From NCBI GenBank assembly GCA_028554755.1, contig JAPTOF010000015.1:9486001-9550000 (forward strand): DNA of 64,000 nt, read 5' to 3'. A model generated the notes under the pieces. It saw nothing but the letters and a program-made list of their open reading frames with translations. It did not search any database and was not told the origin of the DNA. Positions 32,998-44,726 of this stretch are shown piece by piece (position 1 is the stretch's first letter; every line of letters begins with the position of its first letter). The position numbers and the translations under genes are program-made. Source of the stretch: Cordia subcordata. Lineage: Eukaryota; Streptophyta; Magnoliopsida; Boraginales; Cordiaceae.

Positions 32998-34313
32998 TGT
33001 GGGTGCAAATATCTTAAGAGGGGGGGTGAATTAAGATTTAAAACTAATTTTCGTTTTTTAAAATTTTCAAAAAATTTACAACTTCTAACAAGCAATTTAT
33101 CAAACACAAGATAAGCAAGGTAAGAACAATAAAAATAGAGATGCAAGGAGAAGAGAGACAAATGATTTTAAGGTGGTTCGACCAAGCCTACGTCTACCAC
33201 CCAAGGAATCTCCCCTTAGGACTTCAAAGATCTCCACTAAAATGCTTCTTCAAAACTTAGTGAAGCACAAACCAAGTTTTTTACAACCTCTTTGAAGTCT
33301 TACTTCAAAGAACCCAAGAGATTCTCTCTATAGGATTTCCTCACACTTTACAAGCTTAAATGGATATATCTCACAATGATTAAAGCTCTTAAAGTGTGTA
33401 TATACTCAAGATTGAAAAGAGATTGAATCTGAAATCTTCCTCAAGAAGAGAAAGAACAAGCTCTTGAAAGCTTAAATATATTGCAAGAATGGCTCAAAGA
33501 TGGATTGAATGATGATAAACACTTTTGCACACTTTAATTTGATGTTTAGAAAGTGTATTTGAATGAGTATTTAAAGAGATTTGGGGGTTAGGGATTTGGT
33601 AGGAGAAGAAGGATGAAGATTTTTGGCGAGAACGGTAATAAACGGCTAGTGCATTTATTATAGCCCCCGTTCAGCCGGTCGACCGGCTTGGTCGTCCAGC
33701 TTGCCCTTCTCCTTCTCTGACTAGGCCGAACGCCTTAACCGGTCGACCGGCTAGGGGGTCCGGCTTTTCCCTTCACTTCTCTGATTAGGCGGGGCGACCA
33801 CCCAAGTCAGCCGGTTGACCGGCTGGGGGGTCTGGGCACTTCAGAATGTGAAGTAAAGCCAGATTTTGCAGAAAAACAAATTCAAGTGCATTTTCACAAC
33901 TCCAAGCTATTTTGAATAACTATGTAAATGCATGTTGTGAATAAAAACACCCCAAAAACTTATTTTATCTCAATGTGTGCATTCAAATACATTTGTGCAA
34001 ATGTTATTTTCAAAAGTGTAAGACTTGAAAATTTTTCCAATGACAAAGAAAAATATTTTGAGCCAAGTCCACACAATATATAGGCATTTCACAAAAAGAG
34101 CAAGAAGAAAAACAAATCCGGTACCCCTTATGTCTTCTCTTCTCCTCCTTATGCCTTCTCATCTTTTCTCTTCTTCAAATAACCCTTTTGCACATCTTCA
34201 TATCGTTCCAAGCTTCATATTGATGACATCTCATTTTCACAAGAAGCTATTTAGTTAAATAATGCATATATATTTTTTCATCATCAAAATCAATAATGAA
34301 TATTTAGCTAACA
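32998..34313 (-). repeat. Element S 5' LTR (right copy)
   Basis: Pairs with 24560-25856. Its GC-rich module (33664-33835) holds intact CCGGTCGACCGG palindromes that are eroded in the other copy. Confidence 0.95.
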
Positions 34314-34318
34314 CTCCT

Positions 34319-34545
34319 AGAGTTAGATTGAGCATGCCAGGAACCCTAATCTAACTCCCAGAGTGTGTCCGTACTCCAAGAGTACGGCGAGGCAAATAAA
34401 TTCTCTACCCTGACATCACTTCGTGGTAGAGAATCTTTGGTAAAGCTGCAGAAACCCTACATGTTGGGAGGGCATCGGCCCTCTGGGAGTGTGCTCCGCC
34501 CTTTGGGTGTACGCTACACGCATTCTAGGAGTTAGATTGGGTTAT
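34319..34545. other. Hairpin-rich stretch at the element S insertion site
   Basis: Three clean hairpins follow each other: CCGTACTC-CAA-GAGTACGG (about 34368-34386), ATTCTCTACC/GGTAGAGAAT with a 15-base loop (about 34399-34433) and GAGGGC-ATCG-GCCCTC (about 34470-34485). GAGTTAGATT occurs in both orientations around them. There is no ORF. It may be the end of a DNA transposon such as MULE1. Confidence 0.55.
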
Positions 34546-37400
34546 TTTTTAAAAAGCGTCAAAAATTGGTTAGTTTTGCATGGGTTATCAAAAATCGGGT
34601 CAAAAAAGAAATATATTAAATATTTGAGATTTATTAATTATCCTCATTTAAAAGTGATGTTTCTTTATCTTTCAATATTAAATATTTTCATTTTTATTTT
34701 TATTTCTTTTTTCAAATTTACAATTTTATTTTTAAATTTAGTGTTTAATTTTTTTATTTTTAAAAATTATTACCATTGTAATTTTTAAATTTTGATTACT
34801 TATTTTTTAAAAATTGGATGTAACTATTTTCTATTTTTATTTTTTTATTATAATTTTTTTCAATTTTTATGTCTTTATTTTTTAAATTCTTATATGTTTG
34901 TAATTTTCTTTTCTTATGTATTTCATAATGAATTTTTTATAATTATTTGGTATTTTATTTTTAAAATTTTAAATTATTTTTATACTTTATATAAACTATG
35001 CTCATAAAAAGAAAGAGTATATTTATATCTTATAATTTTGTAACTAATAAAACATATGCCTAAGGATGCACATGGTTTGGATTTGGGTCTACATCAAATC
35101 AAACTAAACCAATTGATTTCCATTTGTAACTAACCAATTAATTTTAATTTAGAATTGGTTGGGTTTCGATTCTTTTAAAAATGTAAAAATTTGAATTTGA
35201 ATAATAGTAAAGTTTAATTGTAAGAAAAATATAACTTTTTGGAGTTCCAATACGAAAATATGTTTAATTGTCAAATACAATTCGTATTATAACTTGGTAA
35301 TTGAAGCTTAAATACATATCTGGTATTGTGTTCGAGATTATTCCCTCAAACTTTTATATATGAAAGAATACTATATATAAAATCTACTTACATATAACTA
35401 AAGCAGATGCCATACTACTATCTTTTTGGTTGCTTCACTGACTGATATGTACTCTAAATTTTGCTGGCTTCCTATTTTGCCATTTGGCAACACACATAAG
35501 CATTGATTATAAACGGGAAAATATCAACGTTGTAGATCTATAAAATGACACATAATTTCTTTCGCATTGCTCAACATATAATTATGTAATTTTGTTTTTT
35601 AGAAGTTGTATAAAATTGAATTAATATTCAACATAGTCATTACCGAGTAAATAGAAAAATACAACTATGTGTGAAATGTAAACATTATTTCATTTATGCA
35701 CTAAATACACATATATGTACTATATTAGTAGAACACTTCTGCTAATTTTTTTGAATTTTTTTAGGAAATAATTTTATATTCATTTTCTATAACATTGATC
35801 ACAAATTGGTGTAATCCGCATTTGGTTCCACTTCAATTTCTTTTCACTTGGTAAAAATTATTGGTAGAATATATAAGATATGTTTTTATCTCTAATTACT
35901 TATACATTAAAAACAAAAAGTAACTTATTTGGGAAGCCAACCATATTAATCAACCAAAACCAAAGATATATAAATATAACACCACGTGGCAACAATACAA
36001 TGCACCACGTGACAACGAGAGGTACATGTGGTTTGGGAGGAAAAATGCTTGCATAGTGGTTGTTCCTTTCTTATAATAAAGAAAGGATACTTACCATAAA
36101 AATAAATAATTGCATAACAAAAGATACTATGGGTTAAATAAATTGCTCTCCTTGCCCATGCAATGTACGAATGAAATTCTTGTATAGTTCTATATACAGT
36201 ACATACAGACGTGGTTTGGTTTCAGTTTATCCAAAAATTGAACATAGCCCAAATTGAATTGGTTTGATTAAAGAAGAATAACTTATTTGAAAAAAACTAA
36301 ATATAGTGGTTCATATGATATAGTTAGATGTGTAGTCTTTAGTATGTATAATACAATTAAATATGTTAATTAGCATTTTTAAACTTTGCAAGAGCGTTAT
36401 TGATTTTCACGTCTAACTTTAGATTAGAGAAATAAAATTTTTCTTACGTTATCATAACGAAAATGATTCTTGATCAATAAAATTTTCTAGATCCAAATTC
36501 ATTAGAAGGAAAAGTTCTAACAATAAACTAACTGCCGTGAGTATACATTGGACAAGGTGATGTAGTAATGTCATACGAATAAAACAGTAATGCCATTGAT
36601 GTAATGCTGCAAGAAAAGAACCCCGTTCATAATGTTATGATTTTATAAAAGACTCCCGTAATGCATGTAACATCCGTTAGATGCATCGAATCAAACAAAG
36701 GGGCGAGCCAAACTCTAGAACTTCAATCCACGAATCAACATCAAGGGAACAATCTGCTCCTTACACAACCATGCTCTCGTATCAAGTTCCCCCCACAAAT
36801 CCAGGTTCCAGATCCAACTCTGCCAAAAAGTTTTGGCCCTTACCGCCATGTTTAACATTACGCAACCGTGATGTGTTTTGCTCTGTTTATCCCAACAAGA
36901 AACAGAAATGGACTAAACAAGAAATGGAATCCCATTTTCTGCCTTTCAAAGACCTGGTCTCCCTCATGACATACCAAATAACATATACAAAGAGATCAAG
37001 AGGTTTTTCCAATAGATGCAGCCAAGTTTATGAGATCTGAGAACCATATCGAAAAGATCGATAACAAGAAAAGGAAGAACACTAATTTTTCACCTTCCTA
37101 TTTTACAAACCAAATGCTCATAGTAAATAGAAGAAGAACAACAAGAACAAGAACAAGAACAAGACAACGAAGATGCTTCATGTTATTTAGTTTTACAATT
37201 TATAATAATGGCTACTATTACAGAGTGAAGCGAACGAGACTATATAAATTACACATGATCTTACAGAAATAGTAAACATAAGTGAACAAACAAGAAGTGA
37301 ATTTGGGATATTCTTGGCCGAATATCCCAATTAGTAAGACTTTACCTCCCAAGACTAGACTTAAAATGACTTGTGTTTAGGGAACCAATTTGTCTCCAGC
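34546..37400. other. A+T-rich intergenic region
   Basis: Long T- and A-runs (34560-35020) and diffuse A+T-rich DNA without supportable coding sequence. A pair of G-boxes lies near 35983-36011. An AACAAG repeat at 37137-37165 is probably in the 3' UTR of the RING-CH gene. Confidence 0.6.
35981..36016. promoter_or_regulatory. Paired G-box motifs
   Basis: CACGTG at 35983-35988 and 36006-36011, each inside ACCACGTGRCAAC. CACGTG is the binding core of plant bZIP and bHLH factors. There is no adjacent gene start: the nearest gene ends 1.4 kb to the right, so a regulatory role is uncertain. Confidence 0.35.
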
Positions 37401-37425
37401 AGTTCATATTTGCATAGTTTCGAAC

Positions 37426-40400
37426 TTAGAGAAGACCAAGTGATTTCAGCTGCTGAACATGCTCTGCTGGGAGAGGTGGGGGAGACCAATCAGTCCCTGT
37501 TATCTCACCATCAACATCCTCCACAACATACTCCTGACAAAGCAGTGAGAATCATTTATAATTGCAGCATAGTTCCATAAAATCAATATGCAGAATCAAG
37601 ATCCAGATGATTATAAACACAAAAAGAAATATCCCATTCTTACTTGAACTAGATTATGTGGTTTATTTACCCTCATAAATCTGATGATCCCATTAACATG
37701 AACATTGGAGATTCAACAACCAGACATGGATAAAGAAATTGAATTAGGAAAATAGATATGCCAAAGACCAGCAGAATGGCACTGAGGTTTGAGAAACAGC
37801 TCCATTTTGCATGTCTTTCAACTTCACTACAAAAAGAGGAGGATAAGATAAAAAGATGCAAGTTTGCAATTTGCTAGCTCATAACTTTTTAAGAAATGTA
37901 ATGGTTAAGAAAGACACATCCAATGCTAGACTCTGGAAGCAACACACTGAAAGAAAATTCCATTTTCAATGCCGTCCAACAAGTGGACCTCAACTCTCTA
38001 GATCAAAATGTCAATCTGTTAGTATGGCGCTTCTACCCTTGCACTCAAATACATTATACAAGATGCTGAGATAAACTCCAAAGAGAAGTTATAGAACTTG
38101 ACATACCCTGGAGGTAATTACTCAACAAATTCTTGAATGAGCACATTAAGAAAGCTTGATTCAACTGCCAGTTTTTTATATTGAACATCCATGCAACGAC
38201 CGTAGATGCATTCAAGGGCATACAGAGAATGAGTGAATCCAACTCACTTTTGTTAGCATTCTTTTAGCAAGAATGTGATAATGTCGCTGCCAAATCCTTT
38301 GCCCCACCATTGTAGCAACTAGCACACTGTAGAATATGCCAATCACAGTAAATAGTCCAAGTACAACCAAAGCCATTATAAATAATAATGGCAACCCAGC
38401 TTCACCAGCACCTCCTAAGCAACCACATTCGCCAGCAGCACTAGCACAACTCTCAAAGCAGGCGGTACAGTCAGTCCACATACATAGAGTGCCAGGCAAA
38501 TGGCAATCAGCACATAATCTGCAATGATGACATAAAGAAAATTGATCCAACTCATTCATCATATTGGAAATATAATATGCAAAAAAACAGAAACGATGTT
38601 CATCTCGAAGAATAAAAATAAAAAAGCAACCAATCATGACCCAGTACTTAGTGATTCCGAACGTATCTATATGGTAGAGTAATCAAGTGTGATGTGATAA
38701 ACGTGTAAGAAAAGGCATAATCCCTTATCAGGAATCAGCAATTGCATGTTGAGCAGAGCTCAAGAACTGAAGACACATGACGCAAGGATGAGGTGGAATT
38801 TGCTTCATGTGACATAGACAAGGTAATTGCTTTCACCATCCAAACAAATACAGTATGCATTCTCTTATTTCTGATTTCCAAAGGGCAATTTAACATTTTA
38901 TATCTTTTGCACAGAGGCAACGACAACCACTTGAGCTGAAAAGGAACCTTTATTTTTGCAAAAGGTCAATTTTTCATTCATTTGGTGAAGAACAAAAGGA
39001 AAGGCACACCCTTGCCAGCGGAAACTTCTTTCAATTAACAACAGATTGAACACACAGGTATACCTTAACAAATATCTCTGCCTATTAAAAGTGACTTCTG
39101 AAATAAGGCAAAGACAAGGCCAATTATGTATTCTGTTCCACAGTCTTATACAAGAAAAGCAAGCCCCAAGTAGAAAGAACTTTGCAATACCAACAGCACA
39201 ATAACAAACTGAGGGAAGGAGCCGATTACCCAGGGTGACAGCAACAAAGACACAATTCTCTACATGGCTGAGCCAAATCATTGCGCACTCTTCGATCATA
39301 ACAAGTTATGAAGCAGCCGGACAGCCCCAGCAAAGCGAAAAACAATAATGCCCCTGCACAAAGTCAATAGTAATAACATGAGACTTACACCGATGGGGCC
39401 AAATAACAAGCAATATCTAGTAAACTATCTACAGTAGCAGCATATGCTTAAGCATCTGCTCAATATGGGCCACAGCTCATTCCTGCCACATGTATTGCTC
39501 AAGTAGTCTCAGTAAATAGATCAAGGATTTTACCTTCTAACTATAATTAAATTTAAAGAAAAAATTTTTTACACCCAATTTCTCTCTTTTCTTCATCTTC
39601 TCTACATCCAGTCAAGGGAAAATTAGGAACTAAGAAAAATAAAATATTTTAATTCATGTAAATTCAATGATCAACACAAAAACATAAAACGCATATAAGT
39701 TTGTTGCTTAAATTTCAAGACCTCAGGGTCTGCAATTGACAGTGACCCTTTAAGCCTTGTTTATCAATGTTCATCTCCTTTCCATAAGAATTTGCAAGAA
39801 ACAATAGAAGAACATCAGGAACAAACAAATTTTTACTAAGGATAAACTTAAAGAATATAATCACAACAAAAACTGAGCAGCACTATATAAGAGATACATA
39901 ACACAAGAATTAGTATCGAGCTCAAGAGTTTTACCACATAAGTAATAGAAACTAACTTCACTATCAAAACCCCATGCCAGACGAAGCCAGTATTTCTGGT
40001 AACCATCTATCAGACAAACCAAATATGCAAATGTAATAATCACCTGTGACAAGTAACAGCAGTCATCAAGTAGTAAGTATTTTAATATCTCAAACCACCC
40101 AAAAAAAAAAAGAAAGAAGAAGAAGAAGAAGAAAGAAAAGGCAGACGAGAAAACAACTTTCGACTTAGAGAATAAATGACCTACAAGCTGAACAGCAAAG
40201 AAGATAAATAGAATGTCTCTAGTCACAAAAAACCGGAACTTCAGTGTTCTCCATCTTCTATCTGCAAGGACATGAACTCTTAAACGATAAGGAGCTTTGC
40301 AAGTTGTGCAATGAGCAAATGCAAACCCTTCCTGCATAGAAGCAAGAAAAAATCCATCAAATGAATCCATATATCCTTTCAACTTGGCAAATATTTGAAG

Positions 40401-42505
40401 ATATGATCATCCAAAATTATATGTTAGATGTTCCTCATCAATCAGAAAGAAAATGCCCCACATAATTGTTAAGAAAAGCATACTGGAAGGTGTCAAATAA
40501 ATATACAGAAACAAAAGCATACCCCAAAAATACTTAAGGATAAATGCCAAAAGTTATCCAGACTGGGCAAAGTATCACAAAAGGGTATATGATGGCCAAG
40601 AATTCTGCAGTGTTAACTTCTCGACACATAAATTAACAGCCAATATCACCTAATGGACAATGTACGATACACCATCTTTGTCTTAATATTCTGCATTACA
40701 TGCTCCAGCAAATGAATAGTTCTATCACTTTTTATCATGTAAAATGAAAAAAATTAGAAAGAATCAGAAGGTAAAACATCAGAGAGACAACAACTTTCTT
40801 TTAAGTTATTATAGTAAAGCAGATTATTGTGAAGCGACACCTATAAACATAATTCCAGCTCACAAAAAGCAGTTTCCCTGTATGCAGGTATCAAATAGCG
40901 CACATGGTAATCCCATGTTACACAAGATTGTTACACATTGTATAGAATTTGCACCTTCACAGCACGCCAATGGTCAAGGCATTCCCGATGAACAAACTTA
41001 GATGTACCTTTGCACTTGCAAGGTGCAATAAAATCCCTGCCTGAAAGAAAGACGAGTTAAAGGGTACAACAATCTCCTTACATTCTTCATATCAAACAAA
41101 AAATTGACTTAGACTCTTCCAAATTTTAACGTAATTGAATCTACCAAGTAACAACGAGTGTCCAGGTACAATGACCCAACTTCAACAAGAGAGGAAAAAA
41201 AAAAGTGATGAGCAGACCACAAAGCAAAGAAACTCATCAGTTTCAGGAATATGATTGCAATAATATTCAAATGCCAAGAGAGATAGAGAGAGAATAAAGA
41301 AAGAAAGCTAAGTTCTGATAATTATATCATTCTATGAGTGTCTTGCAAAATTCAAGAAATTCAAAGGTCACAAACCATGGATTTTGGGACAAATTGGAAA
41401 AGAGAAAGTTGCGAATTTTCCATTTCTTTCTAAAACTCTTCTCAAAATCTACTAGAATTCCAATCCTATAATATACGTTCCCCTTCACTGCCACATTTAT
41501 TTCTCCAAAACAGGAACAGAATATCCATCTTGGTAAAAGAAGAGCTCCAAATATCTTTTCCTTCAGACACAGAGAAAGCAATGTAAGCTAGCTGTATCAC
41601 AACGAGATCAAGGGATTCAATATCCGGACCACATACAGAGAACCTAAAGCTTGCAATAACTGCAGCAGAACAAGAAATTTCCAAAAGTTTATAGATTTTC
41701 CCCAGTTAATTAGCAAGAGAACCCATGTTGTTCTATAACTTCTCACTGCACCAACAATACAGAAAATTATTCTGAAAACCTACCATCCATTACATAAAAC
41801 CCTGAAACCCACGAGACATAATTCACACAGACACCCTTGTTTCCACCTTGAATTAACACTAAATCACCACCAAAGAACTCAAGTTGTTCAATAACTTTTC
41901 ACTGCACCAACAATACAGAAAATTATTCTGAAAAACTACCATACATTACAAAAAACCCCGAAATCCGCGAGACATGATTCACACAAACACCCTTGTTTTC
42001 ACCTTGAATTAACACTAAATCACCACTACAGAAACATATAAAATGGGTAGCTTAGTATACGGACCTCCAACTACTCTGATTCCATTATAAGCAGCCTTAC
42101 AAAAACTTCTAAGTGTACCAATATTGCAGAAAACAGAAATGATCAAAACCGACAGCAATTTTGCACAAATTTCACATCAAAATTGCTCCTTTTAGTTCCC
42201 AAACACATCAGAAATATATACATACACACATACATATATAGTATCTGTATATGTATGTTTATAAGTCAATGCCACAAAATTCTTGTTTATAAGTCAATGC
42301 CACAAAATTCTTGACCCAAAAAGAAGCAAACAAATGACAGAAAATTGGGTTTTAAGAAAAAGACAAAAAATAATTAGTTACCATCAGTTTCGAGGCAAAT
42401 CCGACATTGAATTTGATCATCGGGGCCGGCTTCGAGGTCGATTTCACTGCTATGAGTGATCGGAGAAGGAGCAACAAGAGGAGAAGACTCTGACTCACCA
42501 CCCAT
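37426..42505 (-). CDS. RING-CH (RINGv) membrane protein, probable E3 ubiquitin ligase, 322 aa, seven exons
   Basis: Exons on the minus strand: 42505-42382, 41040-40955, 40331-40185, 40043-39935, 39353-39230, 38518-38248, 37533-37426. All introns are GT-AG and the phases join without a stop. The start MGGESESSP is the first ATG before an acidic leader. The RING-CH domain has perfect C4HC3 spacing: C34, C37, C49, C51, H59, C62, C78, C81, with Trp66. Such domains recruit ubiquitin-loaded E2 enzymes. Membrane segments are likely at about 110-131, 157-173 and 239-267, so it is probably a MARCH-like ligase of endomembranes. Residues 186-232 are unusually Cys-rich ([14 protein letters not shown] and on). 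The tail ends [10 protein letters not shown] recognise the family, not a named gene. Splice sites are read by eye, and expression was not tested. Confidence 0.93.
41727..42029. repeat. Tandem duplication in intron 1 of the RING-CH gene
   Basis: Two copies with a period of about 156 bases (starting gttgttc at 41727 and 41883) differ at scattered positions. They lie wholly in intron 1. Confidence 0.85.
42256..42311. repeat. Exact 28-bp tandem duplication near the donor of intron 1
   Basis: tgtttataagtcaatgcc and the ten bases after it are repeated once without change (42256-42283 and 42284-42311), ending about 70 bases from the exon 1 donor site. Identity suggests a young event. Confidence 0.9.
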
Positions 42506-42740
42506 TTTGACTTTTCTGTTTGACTCAAATCAAAAACTAATAAAACAAACAAAAAATACTCAATGAAATGGGTGGTTCATATATGTATATATTTGTATCT
42601 GTATATCTATATATAGATATATATGTTCATATATCTATATATAGATTATTCTTTTTTTTTCCCCTTCGTGTGCGTTCAGAGATCTAGATGTTTTGTGTTT
42701 GGTTAATACCAAGAAGGCGTGATGAAATTTGTGTGGGTAG
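42506..42740 (-). promoter_or_regulatory. Probable 5' UTR/promoter of the RING-CH gene
   Basis: Contains an A+T palindrome-rich stretch (42575-42645) with TATATATAG-type boxes and, on the minus strand, a run of A/G from 42652-42665 next to it. Which TATA is used cannot be decided from sequence. Confidence 0.4.
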
Positions 42741-44280
42741 GGTCTAGAATAACTAACTTTACTCTTTTCATTTTGTTTAAATGACTTTTGGGGTTAAGTT
42801 GAGAAATTCAATTTTATAAAAGATTTTTTCTTAAAAAATGGGTTTTTTGTTAAATAAATTTTTAATAAAAATAAAAATATTTTTGCTTATTTTTATGTGA
42901 AATAAATTTTAATTGAGATACTGTTTAATTTTATATTTAGAAATAATTATTGGTTGCTTAAATTACTAGAAAGGATATTTTGAAACAAAAAACTTCTCTA
43001 AAAAATTATAGTTATAATTCAAAATATTAATAACAAAAATAAAATATTTTAGCCAAAAAAGTACAACCAAAGGTTATTATAATCCATTATATCAATTCAA
43101 TAAAATTATATAACAAATAATTCATTAACTAAAAAGAATATGATATTCAAAATATTCGACATGTTCTATTTGCATGAACTAGTTGATTTCTAATATTGTC
43201 ACTTGTGGTCTCCATCTTCAATGAAATATCTTCAATATCTAAATTATTTTCATTCACGATTTCATCATTCTCCTCTTTCCATAGTTGGTAATTAGGATTG
43301 TTATCGCAACTTAAAAACTCTAAATCTCTATTTTAGAGATGGCAACAAGGTCGAATAGGCACGTGGTGTGTTTACCCTGCTCCACATCTGTTAATAAAAC
43401 TCTTACCCCTACCTCTATCATATGTCTATACCAAAGTAAACTTTTAACACTACCATCATCTAAAAAAAAAACCCTCGCCCAGCCCTTATGGAGTACCAAT
43501 CCACAAAGTCAATGACATTAAATTTTTTTAAAAATACTAATGCATAAGAATGTATTAAAAATAAGTTAATTTTTACAACTAAGCTAAAGAGATTTTAAAT
43601 GATAAAAAGTTTATATTAAAATATATAAATGTATATTAGAAATATGTACAAAATAATATAATGTTTATATTAAAAAATATATATAAGGACACATTAGAAG
43701 TAACAAATATACATATATCGCAGAGCAGGGTGGACAAACCCTTACCCTACTTCACCTCTGCACCAATTTATTTTTATATCTGCCCTAATTTTGAAAATCC
43801 CTTTAAGAAATATCTTACTTTTCATTTCGTTTTTAAATCTACCTTTTCGATAACCAAGTTACCTTCTGGTAAGTGAACTATCGAACAGTTGTCATTTGAC
43901 ATGTTGTCAGCAAGATTCCAAAGAAAAGGTATGTGAGTTACCGTAAGGGTAGGTCAAATATTGAAACGGTAGGTGACCCACCGAAAATATGCCATCTGAC
44001 ACGCTTTAGCAAAAACAACAAATGGATTACTGTAAGAAGAAGACGGTATGCCAATTACCATTTTGGTATTTCAAATACAAAAAGCTAGGAATTGAATTTC
44101 TAACTGTGGAGCAATATATTCTGAAAGCTTAATCGAATATATTCTTAAAAAGACTTGACTCGGTGGCAGGAAAATAGTGGACAAGTTATCGTTTTGGTAG
44201 GTGCTTCATCGTTGTGGTGAGTGCTTTATCATCTTAATAAGGTCTTTACCATTTCGGCATTTGGTTTACAGTAATCAGTA
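42741..44280. other. Intergenic DNA and upstream region of MULE2
   Basis: A+T-rich and no coding sequence seen up to 43800. From about 43860 to 44240, short GGTAGGTG/GGTAAGTG/GGTGAGTG motifs and their complements recur (near 43867, 43950, 43968, 44199 and 44216). They are possibly sub-terminal repeats of the MULE2 element. No clear terminal inverted repeat was found. Confidence 0.45.
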
Positions 44281-44290
44281 CATTAAAATC

Positions 44291-44310
44291 CTACATAAGC
44301 CCCCATTCCT
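44291..44310 (+). promoter_or_regulatory. Putative core promoter of MULE2
   Basis: CTACATAAGCCCCCATTCCT, about 110 bases before the ATG. It matches the MULE1 region at 24404-24425 and is followed in both by a pyrimidine-rich leader. Confidence 0.5.
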
Positions 44311-44420
44311 ACGTCCCTGAATCATTCAAAACCCTCAAACCCTCTTATATACTTTTAACTCTTCTATACTTCGATACAAGCCCTCAAATATTTTATAAAA
44401 TCACTCAGTAATAAAAAAAA

Positions 44421-44726
44421 ATGAATGCAACAGTTAGTGTTTTTTGTATATTAATCAATGGCCCTTACGATATCGATTATGACATTAGAAAGCCTGCATG
44501 TAAAGTCAAAATAACACGTGGAACGTGGTACAATGAATTCATTTATAATGTTTATGAGAAGCTTAATTTGTGCTATGGCATCAACAAAGTTGAGTTATCT
44601 CATTGTTTTCGATCGGGGGACATAGAGTCCCAAAATCCATATTTTAGCGAGGCGGCAATCAACAACGATGAAGAATTAGTGGACATGCTTTGGATGGCGT
44701 GTGATCATAATAACATGAATACTGCG
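44421..44726 (+). pseudogene. MULE2: Mutator-like transposase gene, first part
   Basis: ATG-started, open for 102 codons. It reads VFCILINGPYDIDYDIRKPACKVKI, then YNEFIYNVYEKLNL, INKVELSHCFRSGD and DDEELVDMLW-like text. This is the N-terminal ubiquitin/PB1-like segment common in plant MULE transposases. It ends at HNNMNT, where LTR B begins. Joining to 60951 keeps the frame and continues into MHVIVEV, the expected next strand of that domain. The flanking five bases (ctgcg here, ctatg at 60951) match at three of five positions. Confidence 0.7.

Larger units (their letters stand above)
24560..34313 (-). mobile_element. Element S: Sirevirus-type Ty1/copia retrotransposon
   Basis: Complete 9.75 kb minus-strand element. 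The flanking CTCCT at 24555-24559 is repeated exactly at 34314-34318. On the minus strand the LTRs begin TGTTAGC and end CACCCACA. The order along the minus strand is 5' LTR, Met primer site, gag with coiled coil and zinc knuckle, protease, integrase, RT, RNase H, an extra env-like ORF, polypurine tract and 3' LTR. Integrase before RT marks Ty1/copia. The large gag and the extra 3' ORF point to the Sirevirus lineage (SIRE/Maximus). A few stops and frameshifts make it inactive, but decay is lighter than in A or G, so it is younger. Confidence 0.95.

Noticed and set aside
34470..34530. Possible Helitron 3' end (hairpin then CTAG)
   Set aside because: A hairpin precedes CTAG, but the next base is G rather than T and no TC start was found.
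36681..37040. 119-codon plus-strand frame near the 3' end of the RING-CH gene
   Set aside because: No recognisable domain, low-complexity Ser/Arg-rich text, no splice or homology support. Probably chance.
38212..38637. 141-codon minus-strand open frame
   Set aside because: Exon 6 (38518-38248) plus intron read-through on both sides.
39861..40382. 173-codon minus-strand open frame
   Set aside because: It reads through intron 3 of the RING-CH gene. Only 40331-40185 and 40043-39935 are exons, joined by clean splice sites.
42352..42552. Leu-rich minus-strand frame resembling a signal peptide
   Set aside because: Wrong frame over exon 1 of the RING-CH gene. The correct frame starts at 42505 and joins the RING-CH domain.
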